Shown here: positions 1 to 31,700 of the stretch, in pieces | Layout: each line of letters starts with the position of its first letter | How positions within the stretch are numbered: the stretch's first letter is position 1 | Assembly: GCF_043641665.1 (NCBI RefSeq) | Contig: NC_092194.1 | Span: forward strand, 18,043,298-18,107,297 | Direction: 5' to 3' | DNA length: 64,000 bases | Source of the DNA: Enoplosus armatus | Lineage: Eukaryota; Chordata; Actinopteri; Centrarchiformes; Enoplosidae | The notes under the pieces: generated by a model | Database searches by the model: none | What the model saw: only the letters and a program-made list of their open reading frames with translations | Told to the model about the DNA's origin: nothing | Translations under genes and position numbers: made by a program

Positions 1-1262
1 CAAGCTGGATGAAGAAGTGACTCTGCTGTGTGAGCTAACCTGGCAGTACAGGAAATGACATGTGGCGCGTTAACAGACTGCTGCCATGATCCAATAACAG
101 TATTGTCACTGCAGCTCGATATGTTCGTTAAATTGCATCCCTGTAAGATAAAGGAGGTTACAAGTTATAGTTTGCAAGAAGCACAAACAAGAAGTAAATA
201 TATAGTTATACTAAATGGAGTAAATGTATATATGCAGCCTGCAACCAATCGTGTCCTCCTACCTGCTTTTAGAGCTGACAGGTATTTTGTGAATGTATTT
301 TTTGTGTGTAGAGTTGTAATTAAAGACTTATTATTTAAGGTATTTGATGGCTTTATTCCCAAGTTGAAAGTGGAGGGGTGACAGGAAATGAGATCAGGAA
401 TGATATAGTTCCTGGGCTGTACACAAATCGGCGGCATTTCTGCTCATGGTCAGTGCATTAACCCGTAAGGAACCAGAGTCAGAGCCTATTTTCATGTAAA
501 ATTTTATTTTTGGTCAGAGGGCACATACGGTGATCTGCAGGGACAGAGGTCGAGAATGAATACGCAGTATTCACCTCAGAAAGTTACTTGCCAGTTACTT
601 CACGTTTTACTGGTATTTGGTACTTGATGGATGATCATTTCTGTCCTTATGAACTTGGGGCTTGTGGATGTGTCCATCTGGCTGCAAAAAAAAGCCAAAG
701 CAAAGACAATAAATACACAAGGGAAACAATTAAAGCAGCAGGTGACGATTAGAGCGTCACCCTTACCAGTTACCAGTCACCTCTTTACTTAAAGCTGAAT
801 AAAAATATTACAGAGTAAGTGACGTCTCCGTGGTGAGCTTTGTGTGTTGATCGGACAGGATGTTCCTGGTGCACCAGCCCCAGGTCGTCCACAGAGGGGA
901 GCACAGGCGGAGAATCGGGCTGATTAATACGCACGTTCTCCACCCTTCCCCAGAATATTGATCTGTGAACATCAATTCGTCCTCAGACAGGGTTCAGACG
1001 GAGGATGGGTGGATGCAGGCAGGCAGGGGTCACTGGGTCAGGTCCGACTGGGGTCACGGCGAGGACACATGCTGTCGACGGCACGACCACTAGCCACTGT
1101 CTTCATGATATAAATGTCAGAGGAGTCGTGAATGTGTGTTTCCTTGTTGTGTACGTGTGTTTGTTTGTCACATCTTTGTGTATGTGTAGTGTGTTTTTTT
1201 TTGCTGCGTCTGTGTTTCTGTTTGTGTGTCCAAAGGATTATCTCTGTTTATGTCTCTTTGTC

Positions 1263-1264
<2 letters not shown>

Positions 1265-1309
<45 letters not shown>

Positions 1310-1497
1310 TGTATGTCTGCATGTCTGCACCATGCATCTTTTGTGTGTGTGTGCGCGTGTGCCTGTTGTCTCAGAGTTGATCTCTGGCCTGTGGTTCCCC
1401 AGACAGTCTGGTTGTAATGGCAGATGATGTCATGGCATGAATCACAAACAGTGACACATGCTCGGGTATAATAACAAGCCCCACCCCCACCTCTCCA

Positions 1498-1562
<65 letters not shown>
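1265..1562 (+). repeat. Inverted microsatellite pair (TG)n ... (CA)n
   Basis: A (TG)22-type run at 1265-1308 is followed about 190 bases later by a (CA)32-type run at 1499-1562. The two are complementary and could pair in the sos2 pre-mRNA. Confidence 0.9.
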
Positions 1563-1563
<1 letters not shown>

Positions 1564-4500
1564 GCCACATTACCTGCAACCTGAGCCTGATGCAGCCTCA
1601 TATATACAGCCAGGAGAATAATCAATTGAATTAGAAATGTTAACCCTGTATTAACACCGTCCGGCCTCTGTTATTACCTCCAACTTTTCTGTTCTTGTAC
1701 CACCAGCACACACAACAACACCTGATCCATCTGTGTGTTACAGTTGAGGTGTGCATCAATGCAAGCTGAGCGCACCAGCGACCTGCGTCTCTTCACGGCA
1801 CCTTTTTACTTTGAGTTACTTCACAGATTCCGAACTACTTTTTCACATTTGGTGTGCATGAATCAGCTCCTTGCTCCGTAAACTTGGCATCAACAAATTT
1901 GTGTCAGTTTCCACGACTAATACTTTTTGATGATGTCGCACTTTCGAGGTAATAAAATCTTCTTCTGAGGTAAAATGTCTGTGGTTCGGAGATTTGGAGA
2001 AATGCTGTGTGTACTTTTCCACTCGGATTTTTTCCCTTCCCTTTCACTTCACAAGCTTCACAGTCTGCTCCATTGTTTTCAGATCTCATTATTTCAGCGT
2101 GTTGTCGCAGAGCACGTTACCGTGTTATGTTCAAGATACTGTGTGAATATACAGAATGTAACTAACGCACTTGTATTCATGTAATGTCATTTCTTGAAGC
2201 AACCTCTGTGTGTTGGTCCTGCGGACAGTTTATCAAGTTCTTGGATCCGTTTTAGAAAATGACATTGGACCACTTCTGTTCTGTGTGTGGTCTCTGCACT
2301 TTTGCTTCAAGTGGAGACACTTCCATGGGGCTGCAATTTAATTTTATTATCGATTTAATCTTTTTATTGTTTCTTTCAGTTATTCAGTTTATTGGTTTGT
2401 CAGTAAAATGTCAGAAAATGGTGAAAAAACGGCAACAATTTCATAGAACCCATGGTGATGCCTTCAAATAGCATCAGTCAAAAATCTAAAAACATTTAAT
2501 TCACAGTGGAAAAATAAGAAATTTTGACAATCCATAAACTGTTTAAAAATAACTGAATCATTCTCTGGTTCCAGCTTCTTGTTTTATATTATAAAGTGAG
2601 CACATTTTTTTTTTTTTACTATTGTCTGTCTAATAGACGAAATTATTAATCACTTAAATGAGAAAATAATCTGCAGATGAATTGAAATAATCATAAATTG
2701 AAGCCCTACATTGAATTCTTACTAAGCATGACTTTAATAATTAAACAATATCAAAATAGCTATCAAACTATTTTCATCAATCAGCAGATTGATTCATTAG
2801 CTAATCGTTTAATGACACTGCAGTACTGGTGATGGTGCAGTCATTGGTCCTTTTTTTATGTCTAATTTTGCTGACGATGGCATTTAGTACATTCATAGAT
2901 CAGTTCTTTAATCAAAGCATGTCTTCTGAGTGTGTGGTCTCCTATTTGCATGTTAGCTAGAAATGGATATACTCGTGTTACCGCGAGGCGCCGTGGATCA
3001 AACATTCACCAGTGAGATTTTTTGCTGGTAGTTTTTGTCTGTTTGTGAATCCTGGTTTTCCCTCTCTTGGCTTTGGCTGTGTTCCAGTCTGTGTGTGTGT
3101 AGTATGAACCTGCTGCCTCCTCGTACACGCACATCAATACCTCTGGTCTGCTGCTATGGTCTGCCCTCCCCAGGGGGCTTCGCTCTGTGTGGGTAGAGAA
3201 CAAGGCTGGGGGGGGGGGGGGGTTTGTGAGAGTGAGAGTGAGCGAGCGCTGGGACTTCCTGTACGCTAGCCTTTCCCTTCTTAATGGAACTGACCCATGA
3301 AACTGAACACCTTGACATGGCACAGGAGGACGTGCATATGATGGAGATTCTGTTCATTTTGATGTATTTGCCTACATATAGTGGTCGAGTGGGAAGTTAG
3401 TAAGCCAGCAACTAAGTATTATTTTCATTAGCGATTCATCTCTAGATCATTTTTTGATCTATAAAATGCCTGCCGCAATTTCCCATAGCCAATGGTGACA
3501 TGAAATTGAAATAGTTTTATCTGAGAAACAGTCAGAAAACATGAAGATACTAGATTTACAGTCACAGGCCAGTGACAATATATTTAATCAGACAATATAC
3601 GTAACTGTGAAAGAAAAAACAGACAAATGCTCATATTTGAGAAGCTACAACCAAATATTTGGCTTTTTTACTTGAAAAATTACCCCCAAAAAATAATTTG
3701 ATGATCAAAATTGCTGATTACGTTTCTGTCGTTCAACAAATCAATTAATCAACTTATGGTTCCAGGTAATTAACATCCCTGGATGTATTAAAACATTGTG
3801 GACAATGTTGTAAATCAATGAGCAGGACTGCTTAAAGGCAATATTGGATTTTGATATGAATTTTGTATCGATGTGATGAGGTGCTCTGATGTGTCAGGTA
3901 TTTCATTTGCTGGATTAGCCAAAAAACATGTTCATTAACATTTTGATTTTCTTGGAAATTTCACCATAATTAAGATGTATATTGATATTTTGAAGTATAT
4001 TTGGGTTCTGGGCTGTTGGATTGATTAATATTGAATAATCGATTGATTGAAACATTGAGACTTTCCCCCAGAAAAAAGCTTGTTTGGACCTGAATAATGC
4101 ATGATAATTTTGACATTTGCACCAAAGTCCGTGGTGAATCTGTTGTCTTGAGCATATTTCAGTTGGTGCACATTCAAAGTAATGAGGGAGGGTGTTTTGC
4201 ATTCACTTGCGAGGGAAATGTTGTTTTTCTACCATGAGAAACCCAGTGCCTCTTGTCTCTGATGTTTCGAGTGCTTTTCAAATTCAGGAGTTCCCCAGCT
4301 ATTTTTCCACTCAATTGCTTTCACTTTGCTTGCGCTTACTCCAGTGTCCGCCGCCAACTATATTAGACCATGGTTACATCCATCACCCATTAGGATCAAG
4401 TTGCAGTGGTACTCTAAATACACCGAGCCGCAGTCATACCTGCACATGGCCCCGCTCTGCTTTCAGTCCTCAATTTAGACAGGGAGCAGCTCACTCATAG

Positions 4501-4717
4501 GACATCTTAAAGTGTCATTTCAAACCAGAGATTCAGTCAGTTATATTGATTATTAAATGCTTTCCTTAACAGCGTTTTTTCACTAACTTATTTGTTAACT
4601 AAGCAGCTAGGGCTGCAGCTAATGATTGTTTTATTTATTAGTATTTTCTCGATTAATCATTTGGTCTATAAAATGTCAGAAAATAATGACTAATGCCCAA
4701 AGTGACATGTTTAAACT

Positions 4718-5000
4718 GTCCAAATCCTAAAGATATTCAGTTTATTAGAATATAAGACTAAGAAAACCAGAATATATTTACATTTGAGACTGGAACTATT
4801 GAATTTCAGTAGTCCAAATACTAAAGATATTCAGTTTATTAGAATATAAGACTGAGAAAACCAGAATATATTTACATTTGAGACTGGAACTATTGAATTT
4901 CAGTAGTCCAAATCCTAAAGATATTCAGTTTATTAGAATAGAAATCTAAGAAAATATTCACATTTGAGAAGCTGGAACCAGTGAATTGTGGGCATTTTTA
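4718..5000. repeat. Local tandem triplication, 94-bp period
   Basis: The block beginning GTCCAAATCCTAAAGATATT starts at 4718, 4812 and 4906. The first two copies are nearly identical and the third diverges in its second half. It is an internal duplication of a dispersed AT-rich repeat in sos2 intron 1. Confidence 0.85.
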
Positions 5001-7211
5001 CTTGAAATATTTACTAAAAGAATCAGTCGATTGTCTTAATTAATTTTCTATTAATTTTTTCAGCTCTACAAGCAGGTAAATACAGATTTTTACACAGGGC
5101 TTTCTTGTGTTGTAGTACAACAAAAGGATCCAGCTGCTCATTTTGGTGCCTGCTGTAGCAGTGTTACAGTTGCGTGTATCGTATTTGAATTCACTTTCTA
5201 TCATGTTTTTATTCAAATTACACTCAGATTTGTGTTTGTTTTTTGTTTTTTTTACTCTGTCTCCCATCCTGACATTGTTGGAGATAGACGACACTTGTTG
5301 GATGTTGGCCTCTCAGAAACGGGCCAACTATTCTGTGAATGGAGTCAAGGGAAACCCCCGTAGTTTCAGTGTGGTGACTCACAGCTCCTGGTGTCCTGTG
5401 GAATTTGGTCAAGTGCCTTTTTGTGGTCGAGAGGATATATCTCATAACCTACTTCTGCTTTGATATATATTTATTTTCCAAGTAGAGTTTGTACTTGTGG
5501 CTTATTTATAACCGTTTGGTCTTGTGAGTGTGCATCAAAACACAAATGACGACGTACAGAAGCGTAAACGAGGCCAAGCTGTGGCTTCAGATTTTCCAGC
5601 TCCTCTTGTTTTAAAAAAAAAAAAAAAAAAAAGCATCTGAATGTAATTAAAGAATCCAAAACAGATCTAGTGTTGGTCTACTTTTTTTTTTTTATAATCC
5701 CCTAAATGAGAATTTCACCTTCGTCTCTTTTCTCTGCCTCATGATTTTATCTCAAACAAATGAACTCAAAGTTGAGACAGAGGGGGACATCCTGCCTGTC
5801 GCTGCATCTCTGTTAAGTCAGAGCACAAGAATGCATGAAGCTCTGTCTGCGTTGACCTTTTAACTCTCCTCTCACATTCCTTAATCCGGGGGCAATGTTT
5901 TGTCATCATAATGCCCCACTTTACTATATGCCAGGGTAATTCCATCACTAGCATGTGAACAGGCCTGGCTTTTATGAGTGGAGAGTAAATGTTAGGCTGT
6001 CTTTCTATCCACCTCTCTCCTCTCGCTCTCTCCCACAGCCTTTTTTTTTCTCTCTCCCCCTCCGAGTCTGCTTTGGGTGCTATAATAGTATCTCAACTGA
6101 CAGCATTCCTGCAAGAGGGCACGGCCTGAATGACGACAACTTTAGGGAGGTTGGAGCGTGGTTGGGGGGGGTGTTCTTCTCTTTCCAATTGTAGACGTGA
6201 TGATGCCACACCTACTCTGCTTTCTGCACCTAAAATCACACCTTCTGTCTGCTGGTTCCCGCTACTGAGGACGCCTGGGTGACTTAATGAATCAGCAGAA
6301 GAGACCTTTTTTTAAAAAATGCATTTATGCAGATTATATTTGTTGACATATTTATTGTTTAGCAGTGTCTTGCAGCTCAATTTGAGGCTGACTTATAATT
6401 GCATTTATAATTTTACACGAAGATGCTGGTGGATTTGTGTGCTGTAGCCTCAAAATGACAAATCTTGTGTGCTTCATCTGACTGTTTCATATGTTTTAGA
6501 TACATTTCAGGCAGCCATGTTTACTCTCACTTTTTTCTGTGCAGTAAAACACCTGAAACATTTATTAAATATTACATTCATTTAAATTTTGTTTATGTTA
6601 GCAGGGAGTGTTGGGAAACTCTGCCTTGGGGGTGCATTCAAGGACACACCAACATCCATTTTTTTAATTAATGTTTTAGGTCAGACATTTACACTGTTTT
6701 TTTTTTTCAGTACATGAATGACATAAAATATTTCTGTCTTCTTCAGGGTCTGCTCAGTCTTTTTGCTGTTTTTTTGTTAAACTACTGAAATGAACTTATT
6801 TATGCTTCACTTGGAAGAATGAGCAGCTGTAAAATAACGTATAATTTGTTGTCAGTGGGCTCAAACATGCAAAAACCACCAATATGACCCTTCTAAGACC
6901 AAGAGAAGGTGTTTGTCTTCAGTCAGTCGTTGTCTGTACACGCTGTCTTGACGTCATTAAATGTGACCTGAGCCTGACTGAGGTGCATCATACCAGGTGT
7001 TACAGTCAGTTTCACATAATACACAGTTTCAGTCTACATCAGGTGAACCGTGTAGAATTACTTTCTCTCAGAGAAGAAGAAAGCTGATAAAGCTGAAACC
7101 ACAATCAAACCCCAAAAACTTCTACCAGCCTTTAAGTTACAGGATGCTCTTTGAACAATCTTTCCGTATTGTTCGCTCATCTCTTTTTATATGTTTGTCT
7201 CTGGCGTTCAG

Positions 7212-24821
<17,610 letters not shown>

Positions 24822-27500
24822 GTCTGCGTTGTTTTTTTTTAAACACCTAGAGGTGATCTTGAAATGCAAACTTCAAACTGTCTCCTGCAAACTAAGACAC
24901 AGTGGACTCAAAGCTACTGATCAGAAAGAATTACACTGCTCCACACTCTCTTAACTCCACCCACCCGCCCTCTGCATCGACCAATCACACCCCCGCTGTG
25001 CCTCTCAGGGGATCAGTAGCTCCGCCTTCATCCTAAACCCTCTGTGCCAATGAGAAACCCACACCGGTGTGCCAGCTAATAAACAACAAGGAGTTGAGTG
25101 TTTGTGTCTGTTTGTCCTGTACGGAGCGGGACCGTCTGCTCCTGATTAAAGTTCTCACCCCTCACACTCTTAACTTACACTTAACCCCACGTCCCACTCC
25201 TATCAGGGTGGGGTGAATGTGGGGGGCCTTGGACTTTGTAGCCTCAACTGTCATGCTTCTTTTCTTTGGGCATTGACATCATGTGGAGTCCTGCTGCAGC
25301 TCACAGATTTTTACGACCTCTCTCCTCCTCGACGATCCACTTAGACGTAGCTCTTTCACAGTGGGTGTGAGCAGCAGACATTTCCATTGACTTGTTTTTC
25401 CTACAAACTGATAAACAAACAGTTGCCAAAGTCTTATTTTATGCAGGGGGATAAGGGATTTTCTTTTTTTTTTTAAACAAATGTGACAGTAAAGGAAACG
25501 CATAAAGGAGGCGACACTGAATCCCCCACCTTGTATCTCAACTGTACACTGTGACTGTATAGACGTGAGTCAAACTGTCCGACTGTTTGTTTTTTTTTGT
25601 CTGAAGACAGGCCTCTCTGCAGCCACAAAACGTTGCCTTTACAAATCCAACAGCGGTGACCTCTGACCCCAGGCTCCAGTCCTCTCGGCCCGGATGGGAC
25701 AACGAGAGCCGAGAACACTCCATTTGCACATCAAGTCAGCAGGTTTCGATGAGATTGTTGAAAATATCCCTCTGCGATGTGCGACGGAGGGAGGTCTGCC
25801 ACGATATCAAAACAGTATCGATCCAGGACGAGGAGAGAAAAGAGGGACACAAGTTATTCTCTCTCCAACCCTTCGAAAGCTGATGTCTTAACCGATCCCC
25901 TTATAGACGTGCGCTGCTGTCTTGACACTGTGCTCCTTTCCAAAAGCCCTCATGACCAACTCTTCTTCATTGGTATTAAAACTCAGCACTAGAAGCACGC
26001 AACCTCCCACCAGAACTGGGTCAGCTCCCCCCAGTGGCTGCTCGAAAAATACCTAGAAACCCATGAAAAAGAGGAACTTTTTAACCCAAATTCTTCTTCA
26101 TCTATCTCTTTTTCTTTTTTCTTTTTTTCCTGCTTGAAAACATTTGTTTCACTTTGGAAAGACTGAAATAATCCATGCATCATGCTCAGATGTGCCTTTT
26201 TATTTTGTTTTCTACTTTACAGAAATAAGCAAATGGTGTCTAAAATGCTAAAAAATAAAGTTGCCTATGTAATGTTTAGAACAAAGCTATACACTATGAA
26301 ATTGTACATGTTTGTGGATACTGTGTATATATAACATGTATACACTAACTAAATAATTTGTATAAAGTGACAAGTTTTTTTTTTTCCCTGTTGTATTGTA
26401 CCCTCATCCGCATCTGTTCAGTTGAATATTGCCTAATAATCCAATGCTGCTACAGTCGGATAAAAAAAACTAAAAAACAAAAACAAAACAAGAAAAAAAC
26501 AGGTCACTGTCACTAACTTACTTACAGACAATCTCCAGTTGAAACACTGGGAGTATTTACTGAGGAAAGCCATTTCCATTTTTTTCTTCCCTACCCCTTT
26601 AGCTGTTTTAAAGCAATGAAAAAAAATATACAGTTCAATATGCCAAGCACTTACTTAGACGTGTGCTTCACTTTGTACATCCCACTAATTGCCTTTTGCT
26701 CCTTTTCAAAGATTTTTTAAAGCTAACACTCATTAAAACAAAGGTTGGAATTGTATTAAAGTTGCAGTTGAATATATACAGACCTATATTCAGTTGCAAG
26801 TATTTGAGCATAGTGAAGAATTGGACTTTTTTTTTTTTCCTGAGAAACACACTTTGTGCACTTTAGGCTGTACTGTTGAAGAGCCACAGTTGTTATAGGT
26901 CATGTTTGTAAATGCAATGGTCCTATGCAACTGTTAAACTCACTTTCTACATGGATCAGGGCAGAAAAACGCGAGTCTACCACCCCCACTTTTACCCCCA
27001 TGAAGAGACAAACACCTGGGGATGTCTGACCACCACAAGCTGGACTTCAGCAAAATGTTTAAAAAAAAAAAAATCTACTTGTGCCGTTTTTTTCTCCTGA
27101 CTTTGCCCTGAAATGACACAGAGACCTCCTCATCCTCCTCTCGCTGCCTTCTGTGCAGATGATGATGGTCGATTAAACTTCTGAATCAAACTAGAGATGA
27201 AAGGGGAGTTTTGGAGGATTTGTATGGACAGCTGAAGTGAAATCACTTCACTGTCTTTGCTCATGTTCTGTCCATGTCCCAAGTTGCCCAAGTCAGTATT
27301 GGTGGGGTTTATTTTGCCAAATTTATTTTGTTTGTTTGTTTTTTAAACCCCAGCCCCGACAGAATAACAGATTGGTTTTCCTCCGGTGGCACTGTAACAG
27401 CTTGATCCAGCAGTCGGTTTATTTGATGGTATGTGGCCTTTTAACTGCTTTGTATTAATGGTCTTGATGAGATTAATAAATCACCCAGTCTTATTTTGTA
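24822..27500 (+). other. sos2: sos2 3' untranslated region with two candidate poly(A) signals
   Basis: The stop TGA is at 24819-24821. Downstream the sequence is non-coding and increasingly AT-rich. AATAAA occurs at 26254-26259 (proximal) and 27475-27480 (distal), the latter followed by a T/GT-rich stretch, so transcripts of about 1.45 kb or 2.7 kb of 3'UTR are both plausible. The end point is inferred. Confidence 0.55.
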
Positions 27501-27592
27501 CTGAACTACTCATTTCTCTTGTCGTTTTTTCTTTTGCTGTCAATTCAGCTTTCTCACATAAGCAATAGGTGGTGAAAAGGTGAACTAATCCA

Positions 27593-28170
27593 TAAAGGAA
27601 TAGTTCGACGTTCAGGTAAATACAGAAAGTGGACGTTTGTCTGTTAGCTTAAATATGCAGCTGCAACTAGCATCTGGTTAGCTTAGTTTAGCATAGACTG
27701 TAAACTGGGGAAACAGCTAGCCTGTCTCTGTCCAACGGTAACAAAATACATCTACCACATTATATATCCCTTGTTTAATCTTTTCAAAAACGTTATATAT
27801 TCTTTATTTAATGTACAAAAACCTGAGTAAAAACGATGTTTTTACGGGCGGGCTATGTATTGCTAGATACTCTCTGGTAATAGTTGCCAGGCAACCAGCA
27901 GAGACTTGACTAAGTGAACTACTGTGTCTGTTCAAGAAATGCTCCGTAAAACGACGAATTTCCAAACTAGATATAACGTTAATTGGGGAGCTTTAGATTT
28001 GCTGGTAGGTGGATTTTGTCACTATTTAACAGAGTCATGCTAGCTGTTTCCAACCTTTGTGCTAACGCGGCTGCTAGCTGTAGCGTTATACGTAGCGTAG
28101 CTAGCATTACGTTCCCATACAATAACGATCGAAAGAAGCGAATAAGCATATTTTCCCAAATGTTCCTTCC
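27593..28170. mobile_element. Non-autonomous interspersed element with inverted ends, long copy
   Basis: It starts TAAAGGAATAGTTCGAC and ends with the near-complement CCCAAATGTTCCTTCC. Internally it has the blocks GGTTAGCTTAGTTTAGCATA, CAGCTAGCCTGTCTCTGTCC and GTTGCCAGGCAACCAGCAGAG. Related copies are at 42462-42832, 53988-54260 and a fragment near 15224-15370. No coding capacity is seen. I recognise the family as abundant in teleosts, but I cannot give its library name. It lies between the convergent 3' ends of sos2 and arhgef33-like. Confidence 0.7.
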
Positions 28171-28729
28171 TTTTCCTTGCTTCCATTAAATATTAAAATC
28201 TAGTCCATAAACCTATAAAGTCAAATTTGTCATTGAGTACCTTTATTTTGCCAACCTCCAACTCGACCACTAATCATATATCACCATTTCACCTCCAGTT
28301 AAAAAAAAGATGGTCTATGTAAGAAGGTTTTTCTATATGTAGCATTAAATCTGTTAGGAAATACTTAAGCATTTAGTCCAACCTTTGCTTAGAGAATGAA
28401 ATATTTTAGTGAAATATTTTACTGAATTTAGGCACAAAACCCCCCAAATGCTCTGATTTTTGTCAAAAATAAAAACATAATCCTGGAACGGCCTAACAAA
28501 GATGTGTGTGCAGTGTTCACAAAAGGTTCAGCTTTAACAGAAAATTAAGAAAAATCCCTTATCCTTTCTCAAGTTCACTGACTTCGCATTCATGCATTTA
28601 CGTTGCTTTCATGGCCTTTTGGGAAAATGTAATTCATTAAATAAACCACGTTTGGTTGTAACGTCAGAGGTTTGTGTGCACCAGTTTTTAGTGATGGTCC
28701 TCTTGTCTCTGGGGAGGACAGCAGGGGGG

Positions 28730-31700
28730 TCAAACGGTGCTGCAGGGTCCCTCGCTGTCCTCACTGTCGTCCCACAATCCTCCACCGCTCATGGCTGCTG
28801 CATGGTTACCTCTCTGCTGAGGCAGGCCTGGTCTGAAGAGATGCAACAGGTAAAAGTTGAGTCATCTCATTAATACACTTTTGTATCTGCACTGAGAGCC
28901 ACAATGCAAGTGTGACTTTTGTTGTTTTCATGTTTAGTGCACGCAGCTTCCTGTATCACCATCCCAGCTGTGATTAGAGCTCAAGTGTCATCACTGATGA
29001 AGGCTCTTACCTCAGATTTTCTCTGCTCGGGTTGAAGTTGTGAAAGCTTTGCCTCGCTGAGGCTTGAATCGGTTTGAAGCCTTGTCTGTTGTCTTTCTCT
29101 GGAGCTGAGTCAGCCTGGTACATGAAGTGATGTGGATGTACAGAGAGCAGGTTTGAGAGTAATATTGACAGGAAAACAGGAAGGACTGCTGTTGTCAGGA
29201 CAATAGGGGGTCAGCTGATTGAAGAAATGCTAATCAAATGTTAGCAGGAGATACAGGAGCAGATTAACAGTATTCTGCCAAGCCTATTACATTTTTTCAC
29301 AAGATTATTTCAATAGTCATTGCTGGTACTACTAAGCCAGTGAAAACACTGTATAATGTCTCTGTCTGACTCCCCCAACTTTATGGAAGTCTAATACTTA
29401 TTTGCTGGAGGGCCCCTGTTATATGGTTTGTTACTTCCTGTTCTACAGTATCTCCTATATTTTGTCAGAAATTCTTAAAAAGCTGTGCACAGTTTTCAGT
29501 GTAATTTGGCGGAAAGTTACAGGCAAAATAACAAGTGGTTCGCTTTCGATGAGACAGAGATGAGACATTTTTGAACACTTTGACTATTTTCTATGAAAAT
29601 CTGTTGCATGTATCCCTTGCTTGTCTATAACTATGTGTATTTTACGGTGATCTACATGATTTTCTTCTTTTATAAAAGCCGCTGCATGTTGATTTTTCAA
29701 ATGTGATTATAGCATCATTCGAATTGTTCTGATGGCTTTTTATAAAGAGACAGTCACAGTGAATATATGGTGCCATCTAAAGATGCTTTCAGACAGTGAG
29801 CGGTTCAATGTAAACACACTTTGACCCACTTTCAAAGGATGTTGATGCTGTAATATACCAGAAGAAAATGAAATACCTGTTTGGATGGATCATCCCAGAT
29901 GGGCCTGAAGGCACTTTTTGGATGTAGAGGAGGCGACCCCTTCCTGACACTGACCACCCTCTTCCCGTAGGAGCTGACGAGGCACGGCGTGGGCCCGTCC
30001 ACACACGGCCCTGCAGTGTTTCTCAGAGGAGGGTGAGGGGTTAGTCTGGGAATCTGCCACCTCAGACACACTGTCCTCTCTCTGGGTGCCTCCCTCGACT
30101 GCTGCTGCTGCTGGCTGTATGAGGGCTTTAACAGCACCGGCACCTGGCTGTCCTCCTCTTCATCCTCCCCACTGTTGCTGTCCATCATCTCCCTGCGCAG
30201 GGTGCCATCAGGGCTGCAGGAGGTGACAGAGGAGTAGTCGAAGGCCGAGGTGTCATCTGCGTCAGTCTCGCAGTCCTCAAGGCTGTGGTTAGTGTGCGGT
30301 GCCTCCAGCTCGTTGGTGCCTTTCCCGGTGGGCTGGCTGAAGGTGCCCTGGCCCGAGTCGCTGTTCTCTCCCCATCCTGCAGCATCGGGGGTGAGGAGGG
30401 AGCAGTAGGCGTGTCCACAGTCACGGGCCGGCTGGTTCAGGACGGTCCGGTCTCTTCCGCAGCCCTTCCTCCTCACTGGGCTGCAGGACCAGCACTCCAG
30501 ACGCATCGAGTGACAGCCGTCGACTCCGTTAGTGAGGCTGACAGCCTGCTGGTCGTCTCTGTGGGAAGGAGAGTGGAGGTTATTATACCTCCCACATCAA
30601 CTGGGAGAGTGAGGGGAAGATCTGCGGTCCGTCTACTCAGGTACTGTTCTTAAGTACAATTAGGTACTCTTACTTTACTTCTACTTTCCTTTTTAAATGA
30701 TCTGAAAACATGAAAATCCACACAACTGGAGACATGAGGTTTTCCCTTCTTTAATATAAATACTTTTGATACTTAATGGATAGAAGGATGGAAGGATTTG
30801 AGTGCTTCTCCCATAACTGGTTTAAGGCAAATGTGCCATTTAATGTGGCTGCATTTAGCTGTTGCTTAAATGTGGAAACCAAGATGATGTCGGCCGGCAG
30901 AGCACATGGAAGTCACAACCACAAGAGCTGCAAAACACAGGTGAACATCAGAGTGATGCTTTTGTTGCTTTATTCACTGGAAATTGTCTGCATTCACATC
31001 TGCCTTGTCAGTGTAAGCTACGCACCAACATGAGCCACAACTTGAACACGAGCACTAAAAAGGGGGAGGAGGATGAACACTTCCTGCTATTGCTGCTTTC
31101 AGGATCACCAAAATTAAAACATGTCGCACAACTCTCCAGTACACCATTCTTTATTCACCAAACGTTTTCAGCTTCATCTTGCCTTCATTTGCAAATTTAC
31201 TTACGTACTTTGGTTGACAGCCACTAGCAGACAGCACCGTAACACCAGACTGATACAACAATAATAGAACCTTCACAAAAAAATGAATGATTGATGATAC
31301 CCAAGTATTTATCTGCAAGTTTATTTGGATGCTGTACTGAAATGAATGGATATCGGCTGCCTGGAAGGTACTTTAAATTCATGAGTGAAAACATGCAAAA
31401 AGAAATTCAGATCAGCCTCCAACATTTTTGCACGTAGATGTCACTGAAAAATTCTCTTGTCTGAGTTTGTCAACAACATTTTTGCACGGCAGGCGCTCCA
31501 TTGCTTGTTGTACTGTCTGAAGCCAGCAGAGGGCGACACTCACCTCTGCGCTGCAGTGTTGGACTCCTGCTGAGACTCTCTGGTCTGTTGGCTCCTGCAG
31601 CAGTTAGCAGAGGATCCACCAGCCACTGCATCAGAGCAGCTGCTGCTCCTGCAAAGAAGAAAAATACGTATAAGTACACATAATATACATAAATACATAA

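Larger units (their letters stand above)
1..7211 (+). other. sos2: sos2 intron 1 (3' part), non-coding
   Basis: No coding exon is supported here. The first sos2 coding exon (about 29 codons in the family) is not seen, so this should be the downstream part of a long first intron. It holds a (TG)n tract at 1265-1308 and a (CA)n tract at 1499-1562, a G run at 3210-3223, copies of an AT-rich dispersed repeat near 2390-2560, 3460-3760 and 4608-5060, and poly-A/T runs. Short open frames here are low-complexity or repeat-derived. The acceptor of the next exon ends at 7211. Confidence 0.7.

Noticed and set aside
1005..1625. Open frames of 80-140 codons on both strands around the TG/CA runs
   Set aside because: They are mostly Cys-Val or His-Thr repeats produced by dinucleotide microsatellites.
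4718..5000. CRISPR-like repeat array
   Set aside because: The 94-bp units are contiguous, without spacers, and belong to a dispersed eukaryotic repeat.
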